A stretch of 64,000 nucleotides of DNA from DYRB01 sp963802205 (GCA_963802205.1 CAWDHW010000032.1:255169-319168), one strand, 5' to 3'; numbered from the stretch's first letter, positions 18,374 through 27,732 are shown. Numbers and translations are program-made. The notes: generated by a model from the letters alone, not told the origin.

Positions 18374-20872
18374 GTGAAACTGCGCACCCTGATTCTCCTG
18401 TTCCTGCTGGTCTTCGGCCTCACGCCGCTGATCCTGGCGGTCCTGATCAACCTGCCACTGGTCATCGACCGCACGGCGCTCTTCTACCAGAAGGCGTACC
18501 TCCAGAACCTGAGGGCCGACTTCCGCGATCTCGACCAGCACCTGGCGAGCCGCAATGAGATGATCCGGCTCCTGACCAAGCTCCCCGAGCCGGGCCTGAT
18601 CCTGGGCGAGCAAGGAGACGCGGACCAGACCGATCTGGCCCGCGCCCGTTATACGGGCTGGATCAACCAGATTTTGGGGGACCAGCGCGACATCATACAG
18701 ATCCTCTTCCTGGGTCCGGACGGCGGCGAGCGCTTCTGGCTTACCCGCAACCCCCAGACCGGGCGTTGGTCCCCGAGCACACGCCCGCCGGAGGCGCCCA
18801 GCCCCCAGTTCGTCGAGGCGGGTTTGAGCCTGCAGCCCGGCGCCGTCCTGGTGAGCCGCATCCGCATCGATCGAGGCGCCGGCGGGGCCGACCCGCGCCA
18901 GCTCATGACGCTGAACCTGATCGGCGCCATCGGTGCGGACGCCGCGGCCGGGCCCGGTACGCCCGCCGCGGGCCCAGCAGTCGCCGGCGCACCCAGCCCC
19001 GAAACGGCGACTACCATCTTGCCGTCAGCCGTACCCGGCGGCCCTGGCGCCCGCGCCATGGGGGCCGTGGTCATCACCATCGATGTCGGCGGCCTGGCCC
19101 AATTCTACCGCGACACCCTCTGGGTCAATGCCAGCGGGAGCTACCTCAGACCAGGCCAGGCCTTGGGCGAGCCCCGCGCCTTTGCGGACTTTCCGGGGCT
19201 GGACGAGATCTTCCAGGAGGGCAAGCTGGCCCTGTGGCGGGGACCGCGCGGCGAGGAGCTGCTGTGGGTTCCCATGTTCCTCACAGAGGATGGTTCGCCG
19301 TTGTGGGTCGGCCGCCCGGTGGACCCATCGCCCATGGCCAATTTCCGCAACGCCCTGATCCTGCGCGTCTTGAGTATCGTGCTGCTGCTCATCGTCGTGG
19401 TGTTGATCCTGGCCCGGTGGAGTGCACGGCGGGTGGAGCGCTTCGGCCAGCAACTCACCGGCGGCATCGGCCGGGTGCTGCGGGAGGGGCGCCCCATCCG
19501 CTTCCACTGGAACAGCCCAAGGGAGGTGCGGGAACTGGCTGAGAGCCTCACCGCCCTGTCCGAGACCCACGCGGAATCCCTGCGTGTCGGGCGGGAGCAC
19601 ACCCAGGAACTCGAACAGTCCAACCGCTACAAGTCCGAGTTCCTGGCCAATGTGAGCCACGAACTGCGCACCCCGCTCAACTCCATTCTGCTCCTGTCGA
19701 AGATGCTTGCCGACGGCCAGTCCGGACTAAGCCCCCAGCAGCAGCGCCAGGCGGCGGTTATCCACGAGGCCGGGGGTGACCTGCGCGACCTCATCGACAA
19801 CATTCTCGACATCTCCCGCATCGAGGCCGGGCAGATCGCGGTGACCCTGGAGTGGGTCGAACTGGCCCCTCTGCTGGATGGGCTCATCGGCCTGCTCGGG
19901 CCCCTGTTCGCGGATAAGGGGCTGGAACTGCGCCTGGAGGTCGCCCCTGCGGCCCCTGGGCGGATCTACAGCGATCGCGACAAGGTACGCCAGATCCTCA
20001 AGAACTTCCTCTCCAATGCGGTCAAGTTCACCGACCACGGTGCCGTGACGGTGTCCCTGGCGGTCGGTGCCGACCCAGGCTGTCCGGTGCTCCTCGCGGT
20101 CACGGACACCGGCATCGGCATCCCCAAGGACAAACAAGGCATCATCTTCGACGCCTTCCAGCAGGCCGACGGTTCTACACGGCGGCGTTACGGCGGTACC
20201 GGGCTTGGCCTGTCCATCAGCCGCGAGCTGGCCAAGGTCCTGGGTGGGCGCATCGAGGTCGAGAGCATCGAGGGCCAGGGCGCACGCTTCACCCTGTGCC
20301 TGCCTCTGGAGCTGGACCCCAGCCACCTGGACGCGGAGCGCGTGGTCCACGAGCCCGCCCAGCCCAGGGCAGGCTCCGGGCCCACCGCGCCCATAGCAGC
20401 CACGAAGGGACCCACACCAGGGGGCGGGGTGCGTGGCCAGATCCAGGGGTCGGCCCCAAGCCGGCGCTTCGCCGATCACTGGGCCTTGCTGGTGGAGCGC
20501 GATGTCCAGGCCCTGGTGTCCATGACGGCCTTGCTGGAGCGGCTCGGCGTGCGGGCACTGACCGCTGCGGACCTCGGCGAGGCCCTCGATACCCTCCAGG
20601 ACGAGGGCCCCTGTGGTGTGATCCTGTTGGCAACCTTGGTGTCCGCAAGGGATACCTGTGATACGATCCAAGCCATTTTCAACCACCAGAGCGAACGCCA
20701 CATCCCGGTGGTGGTGATGGGTAATCCAGAGGACCATGCCCAGCTTGCGGACTGCGGTCCCCCGGGGACCTGGCACTTCCTCCCAAAGCCGGTCGCACCG
20801 GCGGCACTTGAGGCCCTGCTGGAGCGGCTGCTGCCCGGCGCGTCCGGGGTGGACCCTGGCAAACCTGGGTAA
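18374..20872 (+). CDS. Hybrid sensor histidine kinase with degenerate receiver
   Basis: Membrane sensor kinase of 832 residues. Helix 1 lies at about residues 5-26; a long periplasmic region includes an Ala/Gly/Pro-rich insert near residues 195-225; helix 2 is near 320-345. A HAMP-like linker precedes the DHp domain with the His at about residue 429 (ANVSHELRTPLNSILLLSK) and the ATPase domain (NFLSNAVKFTDHG, DTGIGIP, GGTGLGLSIS). The C-terminal about 120 residues fold like a receiver but carry ILLATLV where the phosphoacceptor Asp should be, while keeping the Lys in FLPKPV. The GTG at 18374 has GAGG upstream and begins the hydrophobic segment; a TTG at 18275 is less likely. A REC-PAS regulator follows after 29 bases. 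Confidence 0.82.
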   Translation: MKLRTLILLFLLVFGLTPLILAVLINLPLVIDRTALFYQKAYLQNLRADFRDLDQHLASRNEMIRLLTKLPEPGLILGEQGDADQTDLARARYTGWINQILGDQRDIIQILFLGPDGGERFWLTRNPQTGRWSPSTRPPEAPSPQFVEAGLSLQPGAVLVSRIRIDRGAGGADPRQLMTLNLIGAIGADAAAGPGTPAAGPAVAGAPSPETATTILPSAVPGGPGARAMGAVVITIDVGGLAQFYRDTLWVNASGSYLRPGQALGEPRAFADFPGLDEIFQEGKLALWRGPRGEELLWVPMFLTEDGSPLWVGRPVDPSPMANFRNALILRVLSIVLLLIVVVLILARWSARRVERFGQQLTGGIGRVLREGRPIRFHWNSPREVRELAESLTALSETHAESLRVGREHTQELEQSNRYKSEFLANVSHELRTPLNSILLLSKMLADGQSGLSPQQQRQAAVIHEAGGDLRDLIDNILDISRIEAGQIAVTLEWVELAPLLDGLIGLLGPLFADKGLELRLEVAPAAPGRIYSDRDKVRQILKNFLSNAVKFTDHGAVTVSLAVGADPGCPVLLAVTDTGIGIPKDKQGIIFDAFQQADGSTRRRYGGTGLGLSISRELAKVLGGRIEVESIEGQGARFTLCLPLELDPSHLDAERVVHEPAQPRAGSGPTAPIAATKGPTPGGGVRGQIQGSAPSRRFADHWALLVERDVQALVSMTALLERLGVRALTAADLGEALDTLQDEGPCGVILLATLVSARDTCDTIQAIFNHQSERHIPVVVMGNPEDHAQLADCGPPGTWHFLPKPVAPAALEALLERLLPGASGVDPGKPG

Positions 20873-20901
20873 GACCAGGGCACGAACAGGCGGACAACGG
20901 C

Positions 20902-21744
20902 ATGAATCGTTATCGTGGGTTCACACTGCTGATCGTCGATGACCATGCGCACAACCTCTTCACGTTGCGCAGCCTCATCGAGCGGCACATGGACGTCGTG
21001 GTACTCGAGGCCAACTCGGGCCAGGCGGCCATCGACATCACCCTGAGCCGTCCGGACATCGACCTCATCATTCTCGACGTCCAGATGCCGGAGATGGACG
21101 GCTTCCAGACCGCCTCCCTGCTGAAGCTCCGCAAGCGCACCCGCGACATCCCCATCATCTTTCTCACCGCCGCCTTTAAATCCGAGGAGTTCCAGCAACG
21201 CGGGTACGCCGTGGGCGCCGTGGACTACCTGCTCAAACCCATCGACGACAACTTGCTGATCAACAAGATCGGGGCCTACTTTCGCCTGATCGAGAAGGAG
21301 CGCGCGCTGAATGTCGTGCTCGAACAACGGGTGGCTGAGCGCACTGCACAACTGGAGCAGGCCAGGCAGTACCTTGCCAACATCATAAATTTCATGGGCG
21401 AGGCACTGCTGGTTCTGTCCCCCCAGGGCGAGATCAAGTCTGCCAATCCAAAGGCCCTGCACATGCTCGGCTATACGGAGTCTGACCTGATCGGTATGTC
21501 CATCGGCGACGTCTTCGAGGAGGAGGGCGACGAGCAGGCAGGGGCCTTCATGGGGACCTGGCTGGAGGCCCTGATCCGCACCGGGGCCTTGAGCAAGATC
21601 GAGGCACGCTTCATCGCCCGGGATGGCCGGCGCGTCCCCATCTTGTTTTCCCGCACCGCGGTCAAGGACGCCGACGGGCACATCACCGACATCATTTGTA
21701 TCGCCAAGGACATGACCGGCTATGTCCGCGCCGCAGCGGCCTAA
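20902..21744 (+). CDS. Response regulator with PAS domain
   Basis: 280 residues. An intact receiver (TLLIVDDHAHNLFTL, phosphoacceptor in LIILDVQMPEMDGFQTA, Lys in DYLLKPIDDN) is followed by a coiled-coil linker (LEQRVAERTAQLEQARQYL) and one PAS domain (GEALLVLSPQGEIKSANPKA). There is no output enzyme or DNA-binding domain, so it probably acts by protein contact, for example as an intermediate with the hybrid kinase upstream, whose own receiver lacks the phosphoacceptor. The two genes appear to form an operon; the ArsR gene follows after 45 bases. Confidence 0.82.
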   Translation: MNRYRGFTLLIVDDHAHNLFTLRSLIERHMDVVVLEANSGQAAIDITLSRPDIDLIILDVQMPEMDGFQTASLLKLRKRTRDIPIIFLTAAFKSEEFQQRGYAVGAVDYLLKPIDDNLLINKIGAYFRLIEKERALNVVLEQRVAERTAQLEQARQYLANIINFMGEALLVLSPQGEIKSANPKALHMLGYTESDLIGMSIGDVFEEEGDEQAGAFMGTWLEALIRTGALSKIEARFIARDGRRVPILFSRTAVKDADGHITDIICIAKDMTGYVRAAAA

Positions 21745-21789
21745 AGCCTCGGCGGCCCGGCGCGTTCCAAGACCCAGGAGGAAAGACCC

Positions 21790-22122
21790 ATGACCGAAGC
21801 GCACGAACTCTGGCCCGACGAGGAGGACACAGCGCTCACTGCCAATGCCCTCAAGGCGATGGCCCACCCCCTGCGCTGGAAGATCCTCTGCGCGCTGGGT
21901 CAAAACGAACTCTCGGTGGGCGAGATCGTCGATCGCACCGGGACCTCCCAGAGCAACATCTCCCAGCACTTGGAACAGTTGCGCAACAAGAACATCGTGG
22001 TGGCCCGCAAGGAGGCCAACCGCATCTTCTACCGCATCCGCAATGACCAACTGCTGGATCTCATCGGCATCATGCGGGACGTGCTGTGTCCAGCCAATCT
22101 GGATGATCGCTACCCGCGCTGA
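21790..22122 (+). CDS. ArsR-family repressor with a persulfide-sensor-like cysteine pair
   Basis: 110-residue winged-helix repressor (VGEIVDRTGTSQSNISQHLE is the recognition region; ANRIFYRI is the wing). It lacks the ELCVCDL metal-binding motif. Its only two cysteines are C34 (WKILCAL) and C100 (DVLCP), 66 residues apart. Known persulfide sensors SqrR (C41/C107) and BigR (C42/C108) have the same spacing at the same places. A sulfide or persulfide response therefore fits a sulfur-oxidising bacterium, but this is inference. A strong AGGAGG ribosome site precedes the ATG. It may share a transcript with the REC-PAS gene. Confidence 0.82.
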   Translation: MTEAHELWPDEEDTALTANALKAMAHPLRWKILCALGQNELSVGEIVDRTGTSQSNISQHLEQLRNKNIVVARKEANRIFYRIRNDQLLDLIGIMRDVLCPANLDDRYPR

Positions 22123-22274
22123 TGTTGGGAAAGGGGACTGTCGAGCCGACGCCTTCCGCCCGCATGGTTCCCCACCCCTGGCCGACCCAGCCTGACCCGT
22201 TGCCCCACGCGGCTTTGCGGTCCCCCGGGTACTCACCGATAATCCGGGCCCCAACTACAGGTCCGGAGTGAAGC

Positions 22275-23138
22275 ATGGCGATCGATCAAGGCGGCTGGTT
22301 TTCGGAGGTCTTGGGGGAACTGGGCTGCGCCTTTTCCCTGCGCATCACGGCCAAGCTCCACGAGGAGCAGAGCCCATACCAGCACATCGAGATCTACGCC
22401 ACCCAAGCCTTCGGAAACCTGATGGTGATCGATGGGTCCATCATGCTCACGGCGCGGGACAATTTTCTCTATCACGAGATGCTGTCCCACCCAGCCCTGT
22501 TTAGCCATCCGGCACCGCGGCGGGTCTGCATCATCGGCGGTGGCGACTGCGGGACCCTGCGCGAGGTCCTCAAGCACCCGGAGGTCGAGCAGGTCGTTCA
22601 GATCGATATCGACGAGCGGGTGACCCGCCTGGCGGAGCAGTTCTTTCCCGAACTGACCGAGGCCAATGGTGACGACCGAGCCCGCCTCCTGTTCGATGAC
22701 GGCATCGCCTGGATGGCCATGGCGGTGCCCGAGACCCTGGATCTGATCATCGTGGACAGCACGGACCCCGTTGGCCCTGCGGTGGGGCTCTTCAGCCAGG
22801 GGTTCTTCCAGACTTGCCACAGCGCGCTGGCCCCCGGCGGGATCGTTGTCCAGCAGAGCGAGTCGCCCCTGCTGCACTCGGGACTACTGCGGGATATGCA
22901 CGCCGCGATGCGCGGGGCCGGGTTCGCGGATGTGAAGACCCTGTTCTTCCCGCAGCCTGTCTACCCATCCGGCTGGTGGAGCGCGACCCTGGCGCGTAAG
23001 GGCGAGGCCATCGCCGGATTCCGCACAGACGACGTGGAGCAGCGCCCCTTCGCCACGCGCTACTACAACGCCGACATCCATCGCGCTGCCCTTGCACAGC
23101 CGGAGTTCTTCCGGCGCGACCTGAACGGGGTGGGCTGA
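22275..23138 (+). CDS. speE: Polyamine aminopropyltransferase (spermidine synthase)
   Basis: Transfers aminopropyl from decarboxylated S-adenosylmethionine to putrescine. 287 residues with the N-terminal beta-domain (EEQSPYQHIEIYATQAFGN), the nucleotide motif CIIGGGDCGTLREVLKHPEV, the catalytic Asp in IIVDSTDPVGPA and YPSGWWSATLA near the C-terminus, all typical of SpeE. GGAG precedes the ATG. speD is not in the window. ArsR lies 150 bases upstream; no obvious operator palindrome was recognised. Confidence 0.93.
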   Translation: MAIDQGGWFSEVLGELGCAFSLRITAKLHEEQSPYQHIEIYATQAFGNLMVIDGSIMLTARDNFLYHEMLSHPALFSHPAPRRVCIIGGGDCGTLREVLKHPEVEQVVQIDIDERVTRLAEQFFPELTEANGDDRARLLFDDGIAWMAMAVPETLDLIIVDSTDPVGPAVGLFSQGFFQTCHSALAPGGIVVQQSESPLLHSGLLRDMHAAMRGAGFADVKTLFFPQPVYPSGWWSATLARKGEAIAGFRTDDVEQRPFATRYYNADIHRAALAQPEFFRRDLNGVG

Positions 23139-23236
23139 ACGGGGCAATACAGTACCGATTCGGTGCTTGCCTGGCATGGGTGAAGCGCGGGAGACTTGCG
23201 TGCCAAAACCTTCCAACGACAGCGACGGAATACCTT

Positions 23237-23476
23237 ATGCAAGCGCCAGAATGCCCCAAGATTGGCCCCTACGCCCTGGACCTCGAACCGGGGACCTACT
23301 GGTGGTGCAGTTGCGGAAGGTCGAAGAACCAGCCCTTCTGTGACGGATCACACAAAGAGACCGGCTTCGTACCAATGAAGCTCGAATTGACCGAGGCGGA
23401 GAAGGTCTGGCTGTGCGGTTGCAAGCGCAGCGGGGACAAGCCCTTCTGCGACGGGGCCCACAAGAAGCTCCTGTGA
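23237..23476 (+). CDS. CDGSH iron-sulfur domain protein (double motif)
   Basis: A 79-residue protein with two CDGSH-type 2Fe-2S motifs: CSCGRSKNQPFCDGSH and CGCKRSGDKPFCDGAH, each giving three Cys and one His ligand. This tandem arrangement is typical of small bacterial CDGSH proteins with probable redox or iron-sulfur transfer roles. The ATG at 23237 gives the normal length; a GTG at 23180 would add 19 unlike residues. It lies 98 bases after speE on the same strand. Confidence 0.85.
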   Translation: MQAPECPKIGPYALDLEPGTYWWCSCGRSKNQPFCDGSHKETGFVPMKLELTEAEKVWLCGCKRSGDKPFCDGAHKKLL

Positions 23477-23534
23477 CACCAGGCGCCCTGGCCCTGGGGC
23501 CAGTGCCGCGCGGTCGATCATCCTGCCGACAGGA

Positions 23535-23831
23535 TCAGGCGATGAGCAGGACCAGATTCCAGAGGAATGCGCCGACCAAGGCGCTGTAGAGATAGATGCG
23601 CCCCAGCGGCAGGAAGGCAATGGGCACGGCCGCTAGTGCCGCCAGGCTCAGAATCGGCCAGGAGAGCATGGACACAACCAGGGAACTGAGGGTCCAGTCC
23701 TTGAACAGCATCAGCAGCATCACCCCGCCCAGGGTGAAGGTCGCGGTCAGGAACAGCCAACCGAGATAACGGGAGAGCCAAGAGACCCCTGCGCCGACGG
23801 TGCGGGACAAGACCTTGGTCAGGCGCGACAT
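23535..23831 (-). CDS. Small integral membrane protein, unknown
   Basis: 98 residues with three strongly hydrophobic segments (about 24-42, 50-72 and 78-97) and a basic N-terminus (MSRLTKVLSRTVG). No family is recognised. It lies convergent to the CDGSH gene and about 120 bases downstream of the deacetylase gene's end on the same strand. Confidence 0.55.
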   Translation of the reverse strand: MSRLTKVLSRTVGAGVSWLSRYLGWLFLTATFTLGGVMLLMLFKDWTLSSLVVSMLSWPILSLAALAAVPIAFLPLGRIYLYSALVGAFLWNLVLLIA

Positions 23832-23955
23832 GGTGGCTCCCCAGGGGCCGAGGCACCCCGCTTCCCGTGGGCAGCGGACACTCGAACCGGATCATCCCTC
23901 TGACACACTTTCACTCCAGTGGGCGGGTGATCGCGCAGCGCTCCAACATAGGCCG

Positions 23956-24891
23956 CTAGGTGTGGCCTATCAATTCGTCGATATGTGTGCTGACGCTACG
24001 CCCGAGGGAGGACAATTCGTAGCCCCCCTCGAGGCAGGCAACGATCCGCTCGCCGGCGTGTCTGCGGGCCGCCTCGTGCAGCTTGCGCGTGATCCAGGCA
24101 TAGTCCGGCTCGCGCAGTGTGAAGTGGGACATGTCGTCCTCGGCGTGGCCATCGAAGCCGGCGGAGATCATGATCAACTGCGGGCGGAAGGCCTCGATGC
24201 GCGGCAGCCAGGCCGCCTCCACCGCGGCCCGGAACTCAGGTCCACCGGTCCGCGAGGGTAGGGGCAGGTTGATGATGTTGGGGGCGTCCGTGTCGGCCCC
24301 GCTGTGGGGATAGAAGGGATGCTGAAAGCTGCTGCAGAACAGGACCCGCTCGTCGCCGATGAAGATGTCTTCGGTCCCGTTGCCGTGGTGGACATCGAAA
24401 TCGACGATCAGGACCCGCTCCAGTCCGTGATGCTCCAGGGCATGGGCCGCACCGACGGCGACGTTGTTGAAGAAGCAAAAGCCCCCGGCCTTGCGGCGTT
24501 CGGCGTGATGTCCCGGCGGGCGGACACAACAGAAGGCGGCGTGGTGCTTTTTCCCCTCCATGACCAGATCGACCCCCAGGACCGCGGCCCCGGCGGAGTG
24601 CAGGGCGGCGGGCCAGGTGGCCCGACACATGGCGGTGTCGCCGTCGATCCAGGTGATGCCGCGGTCGTCCGTCGGTCGGCTGCGCTCGATCAGGCGGATG
24701 TAATCCGCGTCATGCACCCGATTGAGCTGTTCGAAGGTGGCCTCCGGGGCGTCATAATGCGTGACCAGCATTTCCATGCCCGAGGCGATGAGCCGATCCT
24801 GGATGGCGTGCAGGCGTTCCGGACTCTCCGGGTGATGCTTGCCCATGTCATGATCCTGGCAGGCATGGTGGGAGATATAGGCGAGATTCAT
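23956..24891 (-). CDS. Histone deacetylase-family protein deacetylase (AcuC-like)
   Basis: Zinc-dependent deacetylase fold, 311 residues. Zinc and catalytic motifs are present: RPPGHHAE, GFCFFNNVAVGAAHAL, DFDVHHGNGTEDIF and ISAGFDGHAEDD, plus CLEGGYELSSL near the end. The ATG at 24889-24891 follows a GGAGG site. The gene diverges from a Pat-type protein acetyltransferase 162 bases away, which suggests the pair adds and removes acetyl groups on common targets such as acetyl-CoA synthetase. Acetylpolyamine hydrolysis is an alternative activity in this family, notable because speE lies nearby. Confidence 0.88.
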   Translation of the reverse strand: MNLAYISHHACQDHDMGKHHPESPERLHAIQDRLIASGMEMLVTHYDAPEATFEQLNRVHDADYIRLIERSRPTDDRGITWIDGDTAMCRATWPAALHSAGAAVLGVDLVMEGKKHHAAFCCVRPPGHHAERRKAGGFCFFNNVAVGAAHALEHHGLERVLIVDFDVHHGNGTEDIFIGDERVLFCSSFQHPFYPHSGADTDAPNIINLPLPSRTGGPEFRAAVEAAWLPRIEAFRPQLIMISAGFDGHAEDDMSHFTLREPDYAWITRKLHEAARRHAGERIVACLEGGYELSSLGRSVSTHIDELIGHT

Positions 24892-25053
24892 GGGGATCGG
24901 CCTCCGCAATGTTTCAGCCCGGCCGCCCGGCTGCCACCGGCTGGCCCTGCAAGTGCCAACCCGAACCACCCGGCCCCTGAGTGTGCCGGGACGGTACGGA
25001 CCGCAAAGGGTTCTTAGCTTAAACCAGTTCCAGCCCCGGAGGGGCAGATTCCC

Positions 25054-27732
25054 ATGCGTTTGTCCGATGTCGATCAACTCTTCACGCCGAGCTCCATCGC
25101 CGTCTTTGGACCCAGCGACCGCCCGGACTCCATCGGCGGCATGGTCTATCGCAATGTCCTGGCCGCCGGGTTCAAGGGCGCCTGCTACGCGGTCAATCCG
25201 AAGTACACCGAGGTTGCCGGGCGGCCCTGCTACAAGGGCCTGCGCGAGATCGACAAGCAGATCGACCTGGCCCTGATCGCCATGCCGCCGGACAAGGTGC
25301 CGGACATCCTCGACCAGTGCGGCGAGTACGGGGTCAAGGTTGCTGTGGTCCACACCGGCGGCTTCGCCGAGAGTGGGGACAAGGGCGCGGCCTTGCAGGA
25401 GCGCTTGGTGGACGCGGCGCGGCGCAACCGCATCCGCCTCCTCGGGCCCAACTGTCTGGGGGTGATGCGCCCCGCCAGCGCGCTGAACGCCAGCTTCGGC
25501 GGGGAGCAGGCCAGGCGGGGCAACGTCGCCCTGGTCTCCCAGTCGGGGGCCGTGAGCACCGCCATGTTGGATTGGTCGGGGCCCAGGCGCCTGGGCTTCT
25601 CGGCCGTGGTTTCGCTGGGTGCCGGGGCGGACGTGGGCTTCGGCAGCGTGCTGGATTATCTGGCCCTGGACAGCCAGAGCCACTGCATCCTGCTGTATGT
25701 AGAAGGGATGCGAAACGCCAGACGCTTCATGAGCGCCCTGCGCGCTGCCGCCCGTCTCAAGCCGGTCATCGTGGTGAAGTCCGGGCGCCGGCCCGCGGGG
25801 TCCCGCGCCGCACGCTCACATACCGGGGCCTGGGTCGGTTCACCGGACGTCTTCTCGGCCGCCATGGAGCGGGCAGGTGCAGTCCAGGTGGATGCCCTCG
25901 ACCAGCTCTTCGCCGCTGCCCACGTGTTCGGTACCGGTAAGCGTCTGACCGGGGAGCGCATCGCCATCGTCACCAACGGTGGTGGCCCCGGGGTCCTGGC
26001 GGCGGATCGCATCTCTGAGTTGGGAATGAACCTGGCCCAGTTGAGCGAGGCAACCCGGACCACCCTGGAGGGGGCCTTGCCGGACAACTGGTCACACGGC
26101 AACCCGGTGGACGTCATAGGCGATACCCCAGGGCGCGGCTACTGCATCGCCCTCGAGGCCTGCCTGGCGGACCCTGGAGTGGATGGGGTCCTGGCCATCC
26201 TCGCACCGCTGGCCACGGTCGATCCCACTGCGGTAGCCCAGCGGGTCATCGACATCGCCAAGAAGAGCGCTAAGCCGGTGCTCGCTTGCTGGATGGGGGC
26301 GACCCGGGTGGCGGAGGCCCAGACCCTGTTCGCCGAGGCCCGCGTCCCCCACTTCGATACCCCAGAGGACGCAGTGGAGGCATTTTCCTTCCTCGCCAAG
26401 CACCTGCGCAATCAGCGCCTGCTCATGCAGTCCCCCGGGCCCATGTCCTACGAGCAGGGGCCGGACGTGGACGGTGCCCGCCTCATCATCGAGGGGGTCA
26501 TGGCAGAGGGGCGCAACACCCTCGGCATCATGGAGGCCAAGGCGATCCTCGCGGCCTTCCACATCCCCAGCATGCAGGCGGTCCTGGCGCGCACTCCCAA
26601 CGAGGCCCTGATGGCGGCCCAGGTCTTAAGCTTCCCCGTGGTGCTAAAGATCAACTCCACCGACATCGCCCACAAGTCCGACGTGGACGGGGTGCGGCTG
26701 AACATCACCGACGCCCAGTCCGTGCGCCGGGACTTCGCCGAGATCATGGAGCGTGCCAGGCGCCTGCGGCCGGACGCGGCCATCGACGGGGTCACGGTGG
26801 AGCACATGGTCTCCAAACGCGCCGCTCGGGAGCTGATGATCGGAGTGGTGCGCGACCCCATCTTTGGCCCCGTCATCACCTTCGGCTCCGGCGGGACCGA
26901 GGTCGAGGTCCTGGAGGACCGCGCCCTGGGGCTGCCGCCGCTCAACGCCTTCATCATACAGACCATGATCGAGCACACCCGGGTGGCGCGTCTCATGGGG
27001 GCCTTCAAGCACATGCCGCCTATGAACCGGGAGGCCCTGACCAAGATCCTGCAACGGGTCTCCGAGCTGGTGTGCGAGCTGCCGGAGATCCTCTGCATGG
27101 ACATCAACCCTCTGATCGGCAACGATCGCGAGGTCATCGCCGTAGACGCCCGTATCCAGGTCGCCTACCGCCCGCCGCAGATGGCGCCTTATGGGCACAT
27201 GGCCATACACCCCTATCCGAGTCATTTGATCGAGCGGGTACAACTGCCCAACGGTCAGGACCTCATCATCCGCCCCATCCGCCCGGAGGACGCTGAGATG
27301 GAGCAGGAATTCGTGCGGGGTTTATCCGAGCAAACCAAATACTTCCGCTTCATGCAGGCGATCAAGGAGCTCACCCCTGAGATGCTGGTGCGCTTTACCC
27401 AGATCGACTACGACCGCGAGATGGCACTCATCGGCGTGGTAGAAGAGGAAGGGCGCGATGTCGAGGTGGGCGTGGCCCGCTACATGTCCCGCCCCGGCGG
27501 CGATGCCTGCGAATTCGCCATCGTCGTCTCCGACACCTGGCGCGACCGCGGCATCGGTGCCCGCCTGATGCGGGCCTTGATGCAGAACGCCCGGCAGCGC
27601 GGCCTGAGGCTCATGGAGGGCGAGGTTCTCACCGCCAACACCCGCATGTTGGCCCTGATGGAGGCATTGGGCTTCCGCATCGAGCGCGACAAGCAGGATC
27701 CGGGGATCCGGTTGGTGACCAAGGTCCTGTGA
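25054..27732 (+). CDS. Pat-type protein lysine acetyltransferase (NDP-forming CoA-ligase-like + GNAT)
   Basis: 892-residue fusion. A CoA-binding Rossmann domain (about 1-130, FGPSDRPDSIGGMVYRNV), succinyl-CoA-ligase-like domains (about 150-460), an ATP-grasp domain (about 480-700, FPVVLKINSTDIAHKSDVDG) and a C-terminal GNAT domain (about 740-892, WRDRGIGARLMRALM acetyl-CoA loop). Salmonella Pat/YfiQ has this layout and acetylates acetyl-CoA synthetase and other enzymes. The CoA-ligase part is usually regulatory, so true acetate-CoA ligase activity is not assumed. GGAGGGG lies near the ATG. Divergent from the deacetylase gene. Confidence 0.9.
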   Translation: MRLSDVDQLFTPSSIAVFGPSDRPDSIGGMVYRNVLAAGFKGACYAVNPKYTEVAGRPCYKGLREIDKQIDLALIAMPPDKVPDILDQCGEYGVKVAVVHTGGFAESGDKGAALQERLVDAARRNRIRLLGPNCLGVMRPASALNASFGGEQARRGNVALVSQSGAVSTAMLDWSGPRRLGFSAVVSLGAGADVGFGSVLDYLALDSQSHCILLYVEGMRNARRFMSALRAAARLKPVIVVKSGRRPAGSRAARSHTGAWVGSPDVFSAAMERAGAVQVDALDQLFAAAHVFGTGKRLTGERIAIVTNGGGPGVLAADRISELGMNLAQLSEATRTTLEGALPDNWSHGNPVDVIGDTPGRGYCIALEACLADPGVDGVLAILAPLATVDPTAVAQRVIDIAKKSAKPVLACWMGATRVAEAQTLFAEARVPHFDTPEDAVEAFSFLAKHLRNQRLLMQSPGPMSYEQGPDVDGARLIIEGVMAEGRNTLGIMEAKAILAAFHIPSMQAVLARTPNEALMAAQVLSFPVVLKINSTDIAHKSDVDGVRLNITDAQSVRRDFAEIMERARRLRPDAAIDGVTVEHMVSKRAARELMIGVVRDPIFGPVITFGSGGTEVEVLEDRALGLPPLNAFIIQTMIEHTRVARLMGAFKHMPPMNREALTKILQRVSELVCELPEILCMDINPLIGNDREVIAVDARIQVAYRPPQMAPYGHMAIHPYPSHLIERVQLPNGQDLIIRPIRPEDAEMEQEFVRGLSEQTKYFRFMQAIKELTPEMLVRFTQIDYDREMALIGVVEEEGRDVEVGVARYMSRPGGDACEFAIVVSDTWRDRGIGARLMRALMQNARQRGLRLMEGEVLTANTRMLALMEALGFRIERDKQDPGIRLVTKVL

